DNA of 64,000 nt from Onchocerca volvulus (Eukaryota > Nematoda > Chromadorea > Rhabditida > Onchocercidae): the NCBI GenBank assembly GCA_000499405.2, contig HG738137.1, positions 6,138,001-6,202,000 on the forward strand, given 5' to 3'. This document shows, piece after piece, positions 1-11,800 of this stretch (its first letter is position 1; the number at the start of each line of letters is the position of its first letter). The notes under the pieces were generated by a model. It ran no database searches. It worked only from the letters and a program-made list of their open reading frames with translations, and was not told the DNA's origin. The position numbers were made by a program, and so were the translations under genes.

Positions 1-606
1 ATGAATATCCATTTTTAATCGGGAGTAGATCTTGAACTGTATAATAAGTTGATGAAAGAAGTCGAACTTAGCTATCTGAGCTGTCTTTATTTGATAATTG
101 GTTTTGCATAACAGATAAACATGTTCATTAGTGATTCTCATTTAAATATTTAAAAATAATCACACTCTAACATGCATTTCCGATCTAAATTTCATTTTAC
201 ATTTTCGGTCATCAAAAAATTTCTTTCATTAAAATCATAAAAGCTCTCTTTCTAAACAACTATATTTCAATTGAAATCATAAAAGTCGACTTTCCAACCT
301 ATATTTTCCAATTCACTATTTAAATTCTAAAGAATCCCATAAAAATGAAAATGAAATGTTAAAGTGCTACAGAATAGTGTAATGACTGGAATCAACAAAA
401 ACGAGACACTGAGTTTCAAAAAAAGAGATTTTTGTCGCAATATGATAATCATCATTAAACTTCAACACATTAAAAAATTAAAGATTCAGAGAAGGATTAT
501 ATGTGATATCCTTCTTAAGTTGAATTAATGGTACAAAGATATGAAATACTGAACTGAATGAAACATTCTGTAACTTTGTTTGCCAAAAGAAAATGGAAGA
601 GCACAT
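1..606. other. 3' flank of rab-10, no gene seen
   Basis: AT-rich sequence downstream of the rab-10 stop codon. I see no coding exon on either strand and no recognisable repeat; part of it is presumably rab-10 3' UTR. Confidence 0.5.
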
Positions 607-2880
607 TTAACAGCATGACAATCTACCTATTGTTACATTACTTTGCGGTTCTGCAGGTCGTATTGTTGGTTGTTTCATTCCTTCGTCCTTAACTGGCATC
701 TGTAAAAATATTGCGTATTATGCAAAAAATTATTATATAATCTTCAAATATGTAATCACCATATATTAAAGTGGTTTAATTAATAATTAGTTGATCCATT
801 CAATATGGAAACAATGTTGAAGCATTTTGCTAGAAAAAAATTTTCCCTGTGAATGATTCTAGATTTCCCAAAACAGATAGGAGATAGTGGATAAGGAAAT
901 CTAAATGTAATTTAAGAGAAACACCTTAGTATTATTTTCCTAGTACTATTTATCCTCGTTTTTTTCCCAGTCTAGGATTATTTTTTTTTTGAGCATAAGG
1001 CATTAATATTTACTAACGCATAACAACCTATTCATCATTGTATTATTTCTGTCATTCTGCAGGCCGCATTGTTACTCTCAATATTTATCGAAATATGAAG
1101 TTCATAATGTCACTAATAATGATGAAATATGACATGGTATGCATGAATTTTGGGCAGGAAAAGCATCACATACCTTGCTCAGGGCTGTCTTCAACAGAAC
1201 AAAATGCTGTTAGCAGATCACCAGGTTATAATTCTCCCTAGTTAAACAGTTATAAATATTTACCTTATCAAGAATAGCTTCGGCGAGATCATAGAATGCT
1301 TTATCAATTTGTATATTTGCCTTGGCAGATGTTTCCAGGAACCTAATACCATGATCGCTCGCTATTTTCTCTCCTCTTTCACGAGATACTACTCTTCGCT
1401 CTGCCATGTCACATTTATTACCCAATAACATCTTTTCCACATCTTCCGATGCATGCTAAAATGAATTTTGCGAAAAACTTTGCATTATTTCAAATTGTGA
1501 CATTCGATTAATAAAAACATATTACTTTTTACACCTGAAAAAGGATCCATGAGTTTCTTATTTATCATCTTTTTAACTTAAGAGCTGAAGATTTTCAGCT
1601 ATCGGAATTGATTAAAATTGACATTTTCATAAGTATGAAATTTTGAAATAAGATGAATAAATAAGGAATTAAAGGAATTAATCCTCATTATTGAAGCAAT
1701 TTCTTGAGTTCGACAGAGCTTTAAAGATAACCCCTTTCCTCATGAATGCTTTTGCTGGTGCGAAAAGAAAAGTTGATTGGAAATTAAAAAAAAATCTGTC
1801 ATCTGGAAAAAGAGATCTTTAACCCTCAAAAAAAAAAAAAAAAAAAAAGAAAAAAAAACACACAAATCACCTCATCAATATTCCTTAACCATTTAGCAAT
1901 ATTATCGAAACTTTTCGCGTTAGTTATATCATAAACTAACATGATACCCATCGCACCTCGATAATACGATGTAGTTATGGTGTGAAATCGTTCTTGTCCT
2001 GCGGTGTCCCTGTAAAGAAGTCATAATAGAAATGAATTACAAATCAGAATATATATACTTACCCATTAAAAACATTCAAATTTAAATCTATTATTTACAT
2101 AGAAGAATTAACAACACACATAATATCGATTAGATAATCATTCCTTTAACTTTAGTAATCATTGTCTGTGAATGAAAACATCGACTCGGTGGTATTTTAG
2201 AAAAATAAACACGGTATGTTCATTGAATAAAGCAACAACAACTTAGCAAATCATGAAACATCATGCACTATGTCGCGAGTTTAACACCAAAAAAAAAGAA
2301 AAAAAAATCAATTAAATGGATCAGTAGATGAACAGTTACAAAACTCGGTATTGATCTTGTTCAGATCAATACCAAAAAACATATTATGAAGCCATAATTG
2401 TCTATTAGAGGATGATAAAGATTTACCAAATCTGCAGCTTAATTTTCTTTCCTTTCAACTCTATTGTCTTAATTTTGAAGTCGATGCCTGTAAATTTACA
2501 AATTAGTATTAATTTTTTTTCTTTTTTTGAATATTCCAGAATTAGAATTGATCAAAAAGTTTAAAATTTTAATAAAATTCGTATGGACTTTCACAATAAT
2601 ATGTAATAATTAGACCTGCTTAGAGATGTTGGAAATTCTAATTTTAAAGCAATGGATTATCCTAGCTTAATCCCTTATTTGAAAATTACTCAAGGAAATG
2701 AACCTTTGTACTGAACTAACGTTTTGATAAAAAAAAAAAAAAAGAGGACCAACCTATAGTAGAAATGAAAGTAGTATTGAAAGCATCATCGCTAAACCTA
2801 TATAAAATACACGTTTTTCCAACACCGCTGTCACCAATAAGCAGTAGTTTGAATAATAAATCATACTGCTTTTTTGCCAT
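607..2880 (-). CDS. rab-10: Ras-related GTPase RAB-10
   Basis: Rab-family GTPase that controls exocytic and endocytic recycling on Golgi and recycling endosome membranes (family knowledge). Five exons, in order of transcription: 2754-2880, 2427-2487, 1871-2009, 1264-1455, 607-699; total 612 nt, 203 aa, close to the 201 aa of the C. elegans protein. Visible motifs: P-loop GDSGVGKT at residues 16-23, switch I FISTIG near 38-43, WDTAGQERF beginning at residue 63, NKCD at 122-125, ETSAK at 150-154, and a C-terminal CC at 202-203 for geranylgeranylation. The stretches [13 protein letters not shown] and [10 protein letters not shown] separate it from RAB-8. The ATG lies 10 nt behind an acceptor-like CCAG (2890-2892), which suits trans-splicing. 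A 21-nt poly(A) run (1828-1848) sits in the intron after exon 3. Assignment to RAB-10 is strong. Confidence 0.95.
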
Positions 2881-3806
2881 TATTACTACCTGGAATTAAC
2901 CAAAATCATTAACTTTCACCTGAAAATAAATTCTGATATAGACGTCAACGAATCATCTATTATGCGACGTAATATAAGATATCAAATTATGTAGCGAAAT
3001 AATGACATTTTTAAAAAGAATGTATGAAAACTAAAAAATCTATTATTTTTCAATCTAATCATAAATTTTAACAGTCATCTAGCGGTACGACTTCTTCTCT
3101 GGCGATTTTTACAGTTCTTCAAAAGAAATTCAATTCATGGAATTTTGCTTGTGAAAGATATTTTCTAAGTTTTTCCGTAACAAAAGTACAGAAAAACTAA
3201 ATTGATATTGCTTTATTCCTAAACATATGTAGAAGTTTACAACTAGGATTGACATTTCTGTATTTTCACTCTTCAAAGTTCAATTCTACGGAAACAGATG
3301 CTTTCAGAAAAATCGTACGGAAGTTGCGAATTGGAATGATTTCAAGAGTTGCTGTGGAAAAGAGCATTAGAAATGCAAACCAATTATGAATAATAGCGTA
3401 TGCTCTGCTACGATAAATGCAGGGAAATGATTCTCATACCTTACTGAATCGATCTTACCACTGTTCATGGGATTGATTCATTGTATTTGAAAAGGAATTG
3501 CACTGTACGAAATCATTTAATGGGAGGGGAAATTAGTAATGAGAAATTCTAATCAAACCAACAATTTATATTTCACCCCTTGTGTGGAACATAAATTTCT
3601 CCCACTAGAAAGGATAAATCTAACAAGGATAACTCACTCATCCTTCAGACATCTGATATTCCGCGGTTGGTCGGGATTTCTTCCAGTAAACTTCGAAATC
3701 CTGCGAGTCATGAATTATTTCGGGGAAACATTTCTTTTTATTCAAGTGGCTAGAATATTTTGTCAGTAGTATGCCACTTTCTTTAGTTTGTAATTTTAAT
3801 TTCTGG

Positions 3807-3840
3807 ATCGATTCCTCAAAGTCTTATAAGAGGAATCGAT
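3807..3840. repeat. Perfect 11-bp inverted repeat
   Basis: Arms ATCGATTCCTC (3807-3817) and GAGGAATCGAT (3830-3840) are exact reverse complements around a 12-nt loop. It lies about 0.9 kb upstream of the rab-10 start codon. Function unknown. Confidence 0.85.
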
Positions 3841-4163
3841 ACACAAGTTAAAATTGCAAATGTAACATATTCCAAGCCGTTAAAAAAATGAGAAAAGAAT
3901 TCCTCGCAAGTGTCACTTTAACTCTAACATTCAACCGATAAGAATGTCAAACTATTCTTTTCAATAAATAGCTGTCTTTTATTACAGAAAGCCTAACTGA
4001 CTGAGATTTATTGCATACAGTCAATTCGCATTTCAAATTAAAAACAAAAGAGAAATTCGAACGCGAAATCCAGCGAAATTTGTCGTCGACACTTCTCCAC
4101 TGCTACTGCCATACATCTTCAAATCCAAAACAGACAATGTATGCACTTACTTGCATATGCAGT

Positions 4164-4440
4164 GATGCATGCATCTACTATAATCATGCATGCACACGCA
4201 AGCACATATACATAGATGTGCAGCACAAAAGAAGCACAAGGAGAAATACATTTGCGAGAGGGAGATGGAAATCAATATGAAAGAGATGGGTTGGCATGCT
4301 AGGCAAAATGTCGCCACTGGATGACAAGAGCTGTGACATAAGCGAACAGACACGTAGCAATAGCGACAGAAGATGCGACTATTTGTGGAAGTGCAGCGTG
4401 ATACCTGTTTGCTTGCTTGCAGATATAAACTGCATGCATG
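4164..4440. promoter_or_regulatory. Cluster of TGCATG / GCATGC motifs
   Basis: TGCATG occurs at 4166-4171, 4187-4192, 4431-4436 and 4435-4440, with CATGCA on the other strand at 4168-4173, 4185-4190 and 4433-4438; GATGCATGCATC (4164-4175) is itself palindromic. UGCAUG is the known RNA target of FOX-1/ASD-1 splicing factors, but this stretch is 1.3-1.6 kb upstream of rab-10 and not in a known transcript, so a regulatory role is only a guess. Confidence 0.35.
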
Positions 4441-4603
4441 TCAGCAGTAGTCTCAGCTATGCCAGAAAGTTTAAACGTTCAGGGGAAGATCAAATATTCC
4501 ATCCATTCCCATGAATCAACTCTGGTACACAATCATGATGATCTCTGCTATTTTATTTCCATATATTATCACCATTAACATCATCATTATTATCAGCAAT
4601 CAT

Positions 4604-4620
4604 ATCATCATCATCATCAT
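4604..4620. repeat. ATC microsatellite
   Basis: Uninterrupted (ATC) repeat of about 5.7 units, embedded in a longer degenerate ATC/ATT-rich stretch starting near 4565. Confidence 0.9.
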
Positions 4621-7600
4621 TTTGATTTATTTCTGATCATTTGCTTACTCGTTTTGATTATTCTCTTATCATTTTGATATTATCATTTAGACCGATGAAT
4701 GGATAGAGAAAAGAAGAATTTACAGGTATTTTTGACAAATGAGATCATCATGAAGCAAACAGAGCATAATATACTGCTGAATATATCGTAGAATAGATAT
4801 TTCCATTTCGATACCATTCGACGATGCAAGCCCAATATTATTGAACAGTAAAGGAATAGTGATGTGAATCTATCAGAGTGGATCTGAAGGAACAATCGAT
4901 GGATGATGGTACTGGAAGTTGTTAATTAAACATCATTCATCATGTAAAAGAAATCTTCACTGATATCATTCCTGCTTTCATAAAACGAACTAACATCTCA
5001 CTCTAAATATAGCACTGATCAGTAGCTGTTATCAGTTGACGTAGGAAGTGATTTTGTGATGAACATGAACTGTTTCGTTAGAAATTGCACTATCTTCGAA
5101 AGCGCTCATATATTTCACATTCAAATGAAATTGTATGAAGATACCAAAAAGCTTCACAAATTAAATCGATATTGCATGCTGTGATGTATTTTGATTGGTT
5201 AACTCTCATCTGCATTATTTCCCTGGAATATCTCAAATAAGTAACATTATGCATTTGTGCGAAATTCCATTTCCGTAAAGATGATTAACTCGTTTAAATT
5301 AACTATAACCTACTATATCATTAAAGTTGCTAAAACTCACTGGTCAATATTTAGCCAAGAAGAAGCCAATGAAAAAAATGAAAAGATTATTTCTTTTAAG
5401 GATTTAAATAATCCACATTTCAAACTTTTCTTCATCCGAATATCACCAATTTACTAATAATTTCCTTCATATCTGCAACTTAGTACCAATCTTTTCTTTT
5501 TTTAGAATCTTGTATCAACGAATCCCATCAATAAATTAGTAAGCTTACACTAAATATTGAAAGTTCCTTTTTTAAAGTTCCTAAAAAGAGTTCTTAAAAT
5601 CTGCGGCTGTAAGTAATTCAATCCTTCATGTTATAATGAAATTTTTCAAGATTAATGAACATTTGTGCATAGAAAGAGATGAATTCATATTGCTAAGATA
5701 TTCGTCGGGATCGGATAAGAAATGTAAAATTATATAAATTCATTTCAATCATATAAATTGAAAATGAAATGAGAAACTGGAGGAAAAATGAAAAATCAGT
5801 TCCAGTCGTATCAGTGTGCGCTCAGCTGGAAAATGAATGAATGATTGCATTGCCAACTCTCTCACACACGCTGTAAAATATTTACATGTAAATTTCTACA
5901 TATGATATCGTAGATGTACAAACAAGTGCTTTTAAATATAAATATGTATATATATTTATTTATTTTATTCATTTATTTACTTATCAGTTCTTGCATACAA
6001 ATTTAACTCGAGAAAAAGTAAAGTAAAGAAGAAGTATTTGAGAAAGAAAGATGATCGAGAATATGCTTCAGACATTCTAATTTTAAGGTGGGATGGTATG
6101 AAATGAATAAAAGAGGTGAGGAAAGAATAGATCAGCTCGAATCAAAATAACGTGAATGAAGATTTCTGCAGAAATGTGCCATTCTTCAGAAACAATTGTT
6201 AGAATAATGAATAGATGAAGAAGTCAGCATGGGGTAGTTATTTAAAGCTAAAGATGACAAGAACAAAAAGGATTGAACAATTGATACTTTGACTGAGACG
6301 ATAAATTTAACCAAGTGGAAATCCTAACCGAATTTTTGAAGTAATTCAAAAAACTGTGCAGGCATGAGTTGCCATCTGGCCATGAATACATTTCAGTCTT
6401 CTTGGGGTCATTTGTCGAGTAATACTACAAGATTGATCAATGAAAAGGCAATACTAAAATAATATCGCTGCTGAATGTGAACCATCTGAATCGAGAAGGC
6501 ACGGGCAGCACTCTCTGTACTAAATCTCTCCCATGTTCGCAGATGAACAGAATCTAGTGCTCCATGATTCATCTGTAGAAATGGAAGAAAAGAACAGAAA
6601 ACTCGCTTGTCTCATAGACTGAAATTGGACAGACCTTTTATACTCGAAGAAAAAAAATTATATAACTGCCTAGACTGAACCTAGCATTCGCATTTTTGAT
6701 AGAACCTGGCACGGATGATGATGTCAACGAATTGAGAGATCTATAGATCAATATTTTGAAGAGGAAATTTTCGCATCATTCTATGACATTTAGCCTTTAC
6801 AGCATGACTCACCTATATAATTTCAATTAAAATTTTTCCAAAAAATTTTGAAATTTTAATCACTGGAAATTTTGTTTCAAACTCAATTTTCTCAGAGATA
6901 TTCATCTGGTGAGAAAATTAATGTTTCAAGTAAGAATCCGCTGAAGCAACATGAAGAAAATTACTGATGTTCAAAGAATTCTTTAGAAGTGGAATCAGCT
7001 GATTGAAAAAATATCTATAAAAACATCTATCAGAGTAGACGTGTATTGAATTATTGTCGTTTTGTTATCCAAAAATTAAGAGTCATTCACTAAATATTTT
7101 ATAGCCATTTTCTGGACATACTATTCGGATTGATTTATCATTATCTACTATGATATCCGAGTTAAACCCACAAAATTTTAAAATCATGAAAATTTCCCAA
7201 CACAGATTATTTCCTGTTTGGTAAATTAAATAGAATCGGTAAAGAAGTAACAATGGCACAAGAAGTGATCGATTATTTCTGGACATGGTTATATTCGACT
7301 GGCTACAAATACTGCGATATACTGCCAACTGCCAAGTAGACGTATGAACTTACTCTTGATTGGGATTTGAATTCGTAATTCTAGTCAAATTCAAATGCAG
7401 GCTCTAATACTAGAGTAACAAACATACATTCTATAAATCCTCTTAAATTAACTTCAACACAAATCTTCTGCCCTGATAAGTTGCTTTCCCACCTCTAAAT
7501 GTAATTTTTATATAACAGGAAATATCCCCGTCTCTCAATATTTCAGTTTTATCTATATTTCATAAATGTCATAACTCCTAGTTAAAATCTTCTGAAAGCT

Positions 7601-8835
7601 TATATAACAAAAGCAACTTAAAACAACTTAAAACAAATTCATTTCTAGCTTGAAGTCAGATAAATCAGGAAAAAAGCTGTTAATACTTGGTAAAAAACCC
7701 GCTGTTATATAATGTACGAATACTACAAAAAAAAAAGAAAAAAAAAGTAACCAATCAATAAATATCCTATTAGCAAACCCGATTTCAGCACTTCAGCACA
7801 ATGCTCACAACCAAAAAATCTAACTTGGGCAATCGTTTATTGTAAAATTGTTGGGCACTAACTGCGACAAGCAATATTTGTTTGAAAATGGATAGTTGGA
7901 ATAAAAAAAAAAAAAAGAAAAAAAATTAAATCTAAAAATGGACTCTAATAATTTCAAAAGTGTATCTTCACAATGAGCACAACGTTTAACAATTACAGCA
8001 ATATGCAAATTATATATATACAGTTGTTAGAAAATATAAATAAATAAGCAGAAAATTATATGATCTAGAAAATTTGAATCTGTAAACGTATCCTGAATAC
8101 ATCAAAAAGAAGACTGCTCCTCTCAAGTTTAAACAAAACTTTTTCCAATAAGCTCAGTTCCAAAAAGATTTTCCTAGGGAGTATCAAAAGGATCTATGAA
8201 TACCTTGTTAAAGCAAGATATTTATTTTGTTGTAAGTTTCCACAATTACCAAATTATCATAAAAAGGCACGAAATGTAAATGATAATATAAAATAAACAA
8301 GGATGTATAAAATAATAATTTAACTACAAGGATGATGCGAGCTAAAAACGATCATAACTCGCCAGAGCAATAGTTTCACGATTATGCATGAAATAAAAGT
8401 GAAATTATTGGAAACAAAAGGAAAAGATTAATATAGTATTTTAGCTATAGAATTACAATATTGAGCTTAAATAGCGCAAGTTTTGAGCAGAAATATATAT
8501 ATGATAGTTCGCGCTCTATTTAAATGTTTGTAGACTTGGTTTATATTTTATGATAGTTTAAAACTCTACAAATTTATAATAAAAAATTTTAGACAATATT
8601 TATGACTAAAGTCATGAATTTCAATCATTTACTTAAAAAAAAATTTGTTCCACAAAACGCGAATTTTCTAAACTGAAATATTCGTCTTTACTAAAGACCA
8701 CTAGCACGAACAAGCATTTGTTTATGAGATTTAACCATAGGTCCAGATCTTCCAGAAAAAGAAAAATTTTCTAATGGTTTTGAAGAAGTTTATCGCTATT
8801 TCCAAAGATAACAATTTTTTTTACACCAGGCACTG

Positions 8836-8859
8836 AAAAAAAAAAAAAAAAAAAAAAAA
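8836..8859 (-). repeat. 24-nt poly(A)/poly(T) tract just after the apr-1 stop
   Basis: A homopolymer of 24 A on the plus strand; in apr-1 sense it is T24 followed by CAG, ending about 8 nt after the stop codon. It resembles an over-long polypyrimidine/acceptor but no coding exon follows. Confidence 0.8.
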
Positions 8860-8867
8860 TCGCTGAT

Positions 8868-11800
8868 TTAAACGGTAGTAACAAGCATTTGTTTGACAGT
8901 TTTCTTTTTTCCAGCCGCTGATAGATTGTTACATTGTGTTCTGCTGTCATTTTCGGTATCTGCGACAACAGTGTCCTTCTTGCTATCATTTTTAGAAATA
9001 ACAACAACAGTAGCAGCCTATAAATGAAAGTTTTTGCGAAATAAACAGATTGTAACCAGTTTATTAACTCCTCAATCTCTACAAGCATAAAATTTTTTAC
9101 TCATCAGACAAATATAATTTACATTACCAAGTACTCTTGAAATCCCTAAGTTGTAGACAATAAGACCTCACAATATTATTTTCCAAATCAAAGACAATTT
9201 TGCTCAATTATATTTCACACATATCTGTTGAAATTGCAAAGTTGATGATTTAAAATGAAAATTTTTTCAAAGTTTCTATAATTTCTTAAAATCTAGGCAC
9301 ATACTAACATATAATGCTAGTAAATATAAAAAGTGAACCTTCTCGTTCACATTCCTATGATACAATGGCAATATTTTAGCAGGTCGGTTTTTATCCAGTT
9401 CTTGAATAAGGGCAATCCGGGGCTTGATTTTTTCATAAGTTGAACTAGCACAATTCTGGGACATTTTGAAAGTATTCGAAGTAGTAGATTGATGTCGACA
9501 AGTTGAGACTCGTGGTATGCTGATTTTTGAATTTGACGATGAATAAGATGTTGAAATAGGTCTAGCTTTCGGTATAACTGACTGTTTAGATCTTGGCACA
9601 GAAGATACGTGATTTGGATCCCGATCTCTACAGTTCTTAAACAAGACAAACGGAAATCGAACGCCAGTATTTTGTACAAGTAATAGAAATATCACAAGAA
9701 AAAAAAAGAAGAAACGAAACTCAGGAAATCCTATTAAAATTTGAAATAAAAATCAAAGCAATACAAATGATAATATTACAAATCCATTCAGAGAAGCGAC
9801 AATTTTAGAATAAAGAACAAAATTGTAATTTACTATTTACTTGAAAATATCTAGCGAAATCTTACCTCTGTGGATTTTTTAGCAACATTACAGGAATTCT
9901 GAGTCTTTGAAGCGACTGTATTCGAAATGAAAGATTTTTCCTGCGTTGATTTCGAAATGCTTCCATTTTTTTCATTTTGCATTAATGTTTTTACTGAAAA
10001 AATTTATGACTAAGATGTAAATTATCAATACAGCTTTTAAAAAGTAAAGGCAAATAACTTCACTGAGTTTTGTAAAATGTAATTACTTTTAATAAGAAAC
10101 TTTTGTCGAAAAGATTGATACAGCGAGATTATCCAAAAAAAGAAAACGACTAAAAAACTGCTAACTACAAGATTAAATAAAGCCAATGTTTATGTCTCTT
10201 CAATACATAATTAATGGGAAAGTTAGCTTGACATACACCAAAGCTGTTAGATAAATTTAGATAAACCTGTAGTAAATAAGAAATTCTCAAATTCATTCTT
10301 AGAAATTCTAAGCGAAAAGAAACAATTATGAAGAAAGAAACACCAGGAGATTTAGTCATCAATTTAGAATTTCTTGGTGTCGATGTTATAGTCAGATTAC
10401 AGGGAGAACCGTTTCGTGAACTACTATTGCTGAGTGGTGCTGGCAGTGTAAAAATTTCTTGCTGTAACAATCCCTTTTCTATACTTTTTTGAGCTAATCC
10501 AAAACGATTCGATGTGCCGGCGTGAACAGAACTGAAAAATGAATTTAGATGTTAAAATTATCAATGGATTTTGGTTCTCCTACCACATCATTAATTTGTC
10601 AGCAAATCAAAATATTCCACAAAATATGAATTTGAAAAGAGGATTTAGAATGTATAGAGAAACTCAGAAAGGGATTCTTATGAGTTGTTCAGTTGAATAT
10701 GGGAGAGAGCATGATGAATTAATCGTGAAAAGTCTTACCAACTATGAAATAGGCCATCGCTAAAAAAATTCATCGCATTAATAGTTAACCGATCTTAAGA
10801 ACCCTTCCCTCCTCTCTCTCAAAAAAAAAAAAAAAAAAAAAAAAAAGAAACCTCTCTTTTTGCACTGGTTTTATGACAGTTTGCTTCACAGTTTCTGACA
10901 CAACACTGCAATCTATTATGAGCTGTTCCGACTGAGATTCCTCATCAATATCTTGGGGCATATTTTTATCAACAACCATATTATTATCCGTAGAACTATA
11001 GTTGTCTTCACTCAGTGTATCGCTCTCCTAAATAAATTTTTTCATTCGGAAAAAAAACTGAAAAAAAAAAACTGCAATTGATTACCTCGTTGGCATCTTG
11101 GTGAATTAACAACGAGGCATCCTGAACTTTTTCTGTAGTTTTCGGGCTTTCCACAAAAGAACTTCGTAGCGCTGCATCAAATAATGCAGCAGAATTTGAT
11201 GTAGTGATTCTGTTTCCGAATTTCGTCTTCAAAGTCATGTCGTTTGATTTTGATTCCTTCATGCGTAAAACGGAACAATTGTGCGTGAGACGACTGTGTG
11301 AATTTGAAAGACCCGCATGAGAAACACGTTTAGGGCCATTTGACGTGCGTGCGGTATCGCTCGTCGTGGCCCTCGCTTTTTTTGGCGGTGAACCTACGCC
11401 TGATACATCATATGTGGAATTAGAGCTCTGTGGTAATACACTGGAAATGCTCTGCATCAAGAAATCGTCGTTGTCTGCTGAAATACTGGTTCGCATTAAA
11501 AAAACATGTTTTAACAATATTTGAAAAAAAAAAAATTAGCAAAAATTGTTAGACTTCCTGACTTACTTTTCACGCTTGATGTTCTGGTTGTAGAGGCTCT
11601 TGAAAAATTGCGCCCCCCATTACTGCCGTATTGTTTCAGTGGTAATGGTTTTGGCTGTGCTTGTTCGATCATATCTGCTAGGAATTCCTCGTTCATTTCT
11701 ACTCTACAATGAAAATTAGAAGATTTATTTCGTCATTTTGTCATTAAAATTTTCGAGTCCTTCTGGCAATATTTCTTATTATTCTCAGACTTGAATTTTA

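Larger units (their letters stand above)
2881..8867. other. 6-kb gene-free region between apr-1 and rab-10
   Basis: Lies downstream of apr-1 and upstream of rab-10, both on the minus strand, so it holds the rab-10 promoter and the apr-1 3' end. The open frames here are short, AT-driven and without recognisable protein character. It contains an 11-bp-stem hairpin (3807-3840), a TGCATG cluster (4164-4440), an ATC microsatellite (4604-4620), AT-rich low complexity around 5940-5990, and a tRNA-like but non-foldable stretch near 7350-7420. Confidence 0.6.

Noticed and set aside
4011..4514. Several 68-89-codon open frames on both strands
   Set aside because: Rich in His/Cys/Ile from the GCATGC-type low complexity; no splice context or family resemblance.
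7345..7425. tRNA-like stretch on the minus strand with TTACTCT/AGAGTAA ends 69 nt apart and a TTCAAAT loop-like sequence
   Set aside because: The T-stem does not pair, position 33 is not T in the only possible anticodon loop, and box A is imperfect; probably chance in AT-rich DNA.
9276..9338. Alternative C-terminus of APR-1 by reading past the donor at 9337-9338 to a stop at 9276
   Set aside because: The joined exon 8868-9017 keeps phase and ends in an APC-like VTTV, while the read-through is hydrophobic and unlike APC; kept as a testable alternative only.
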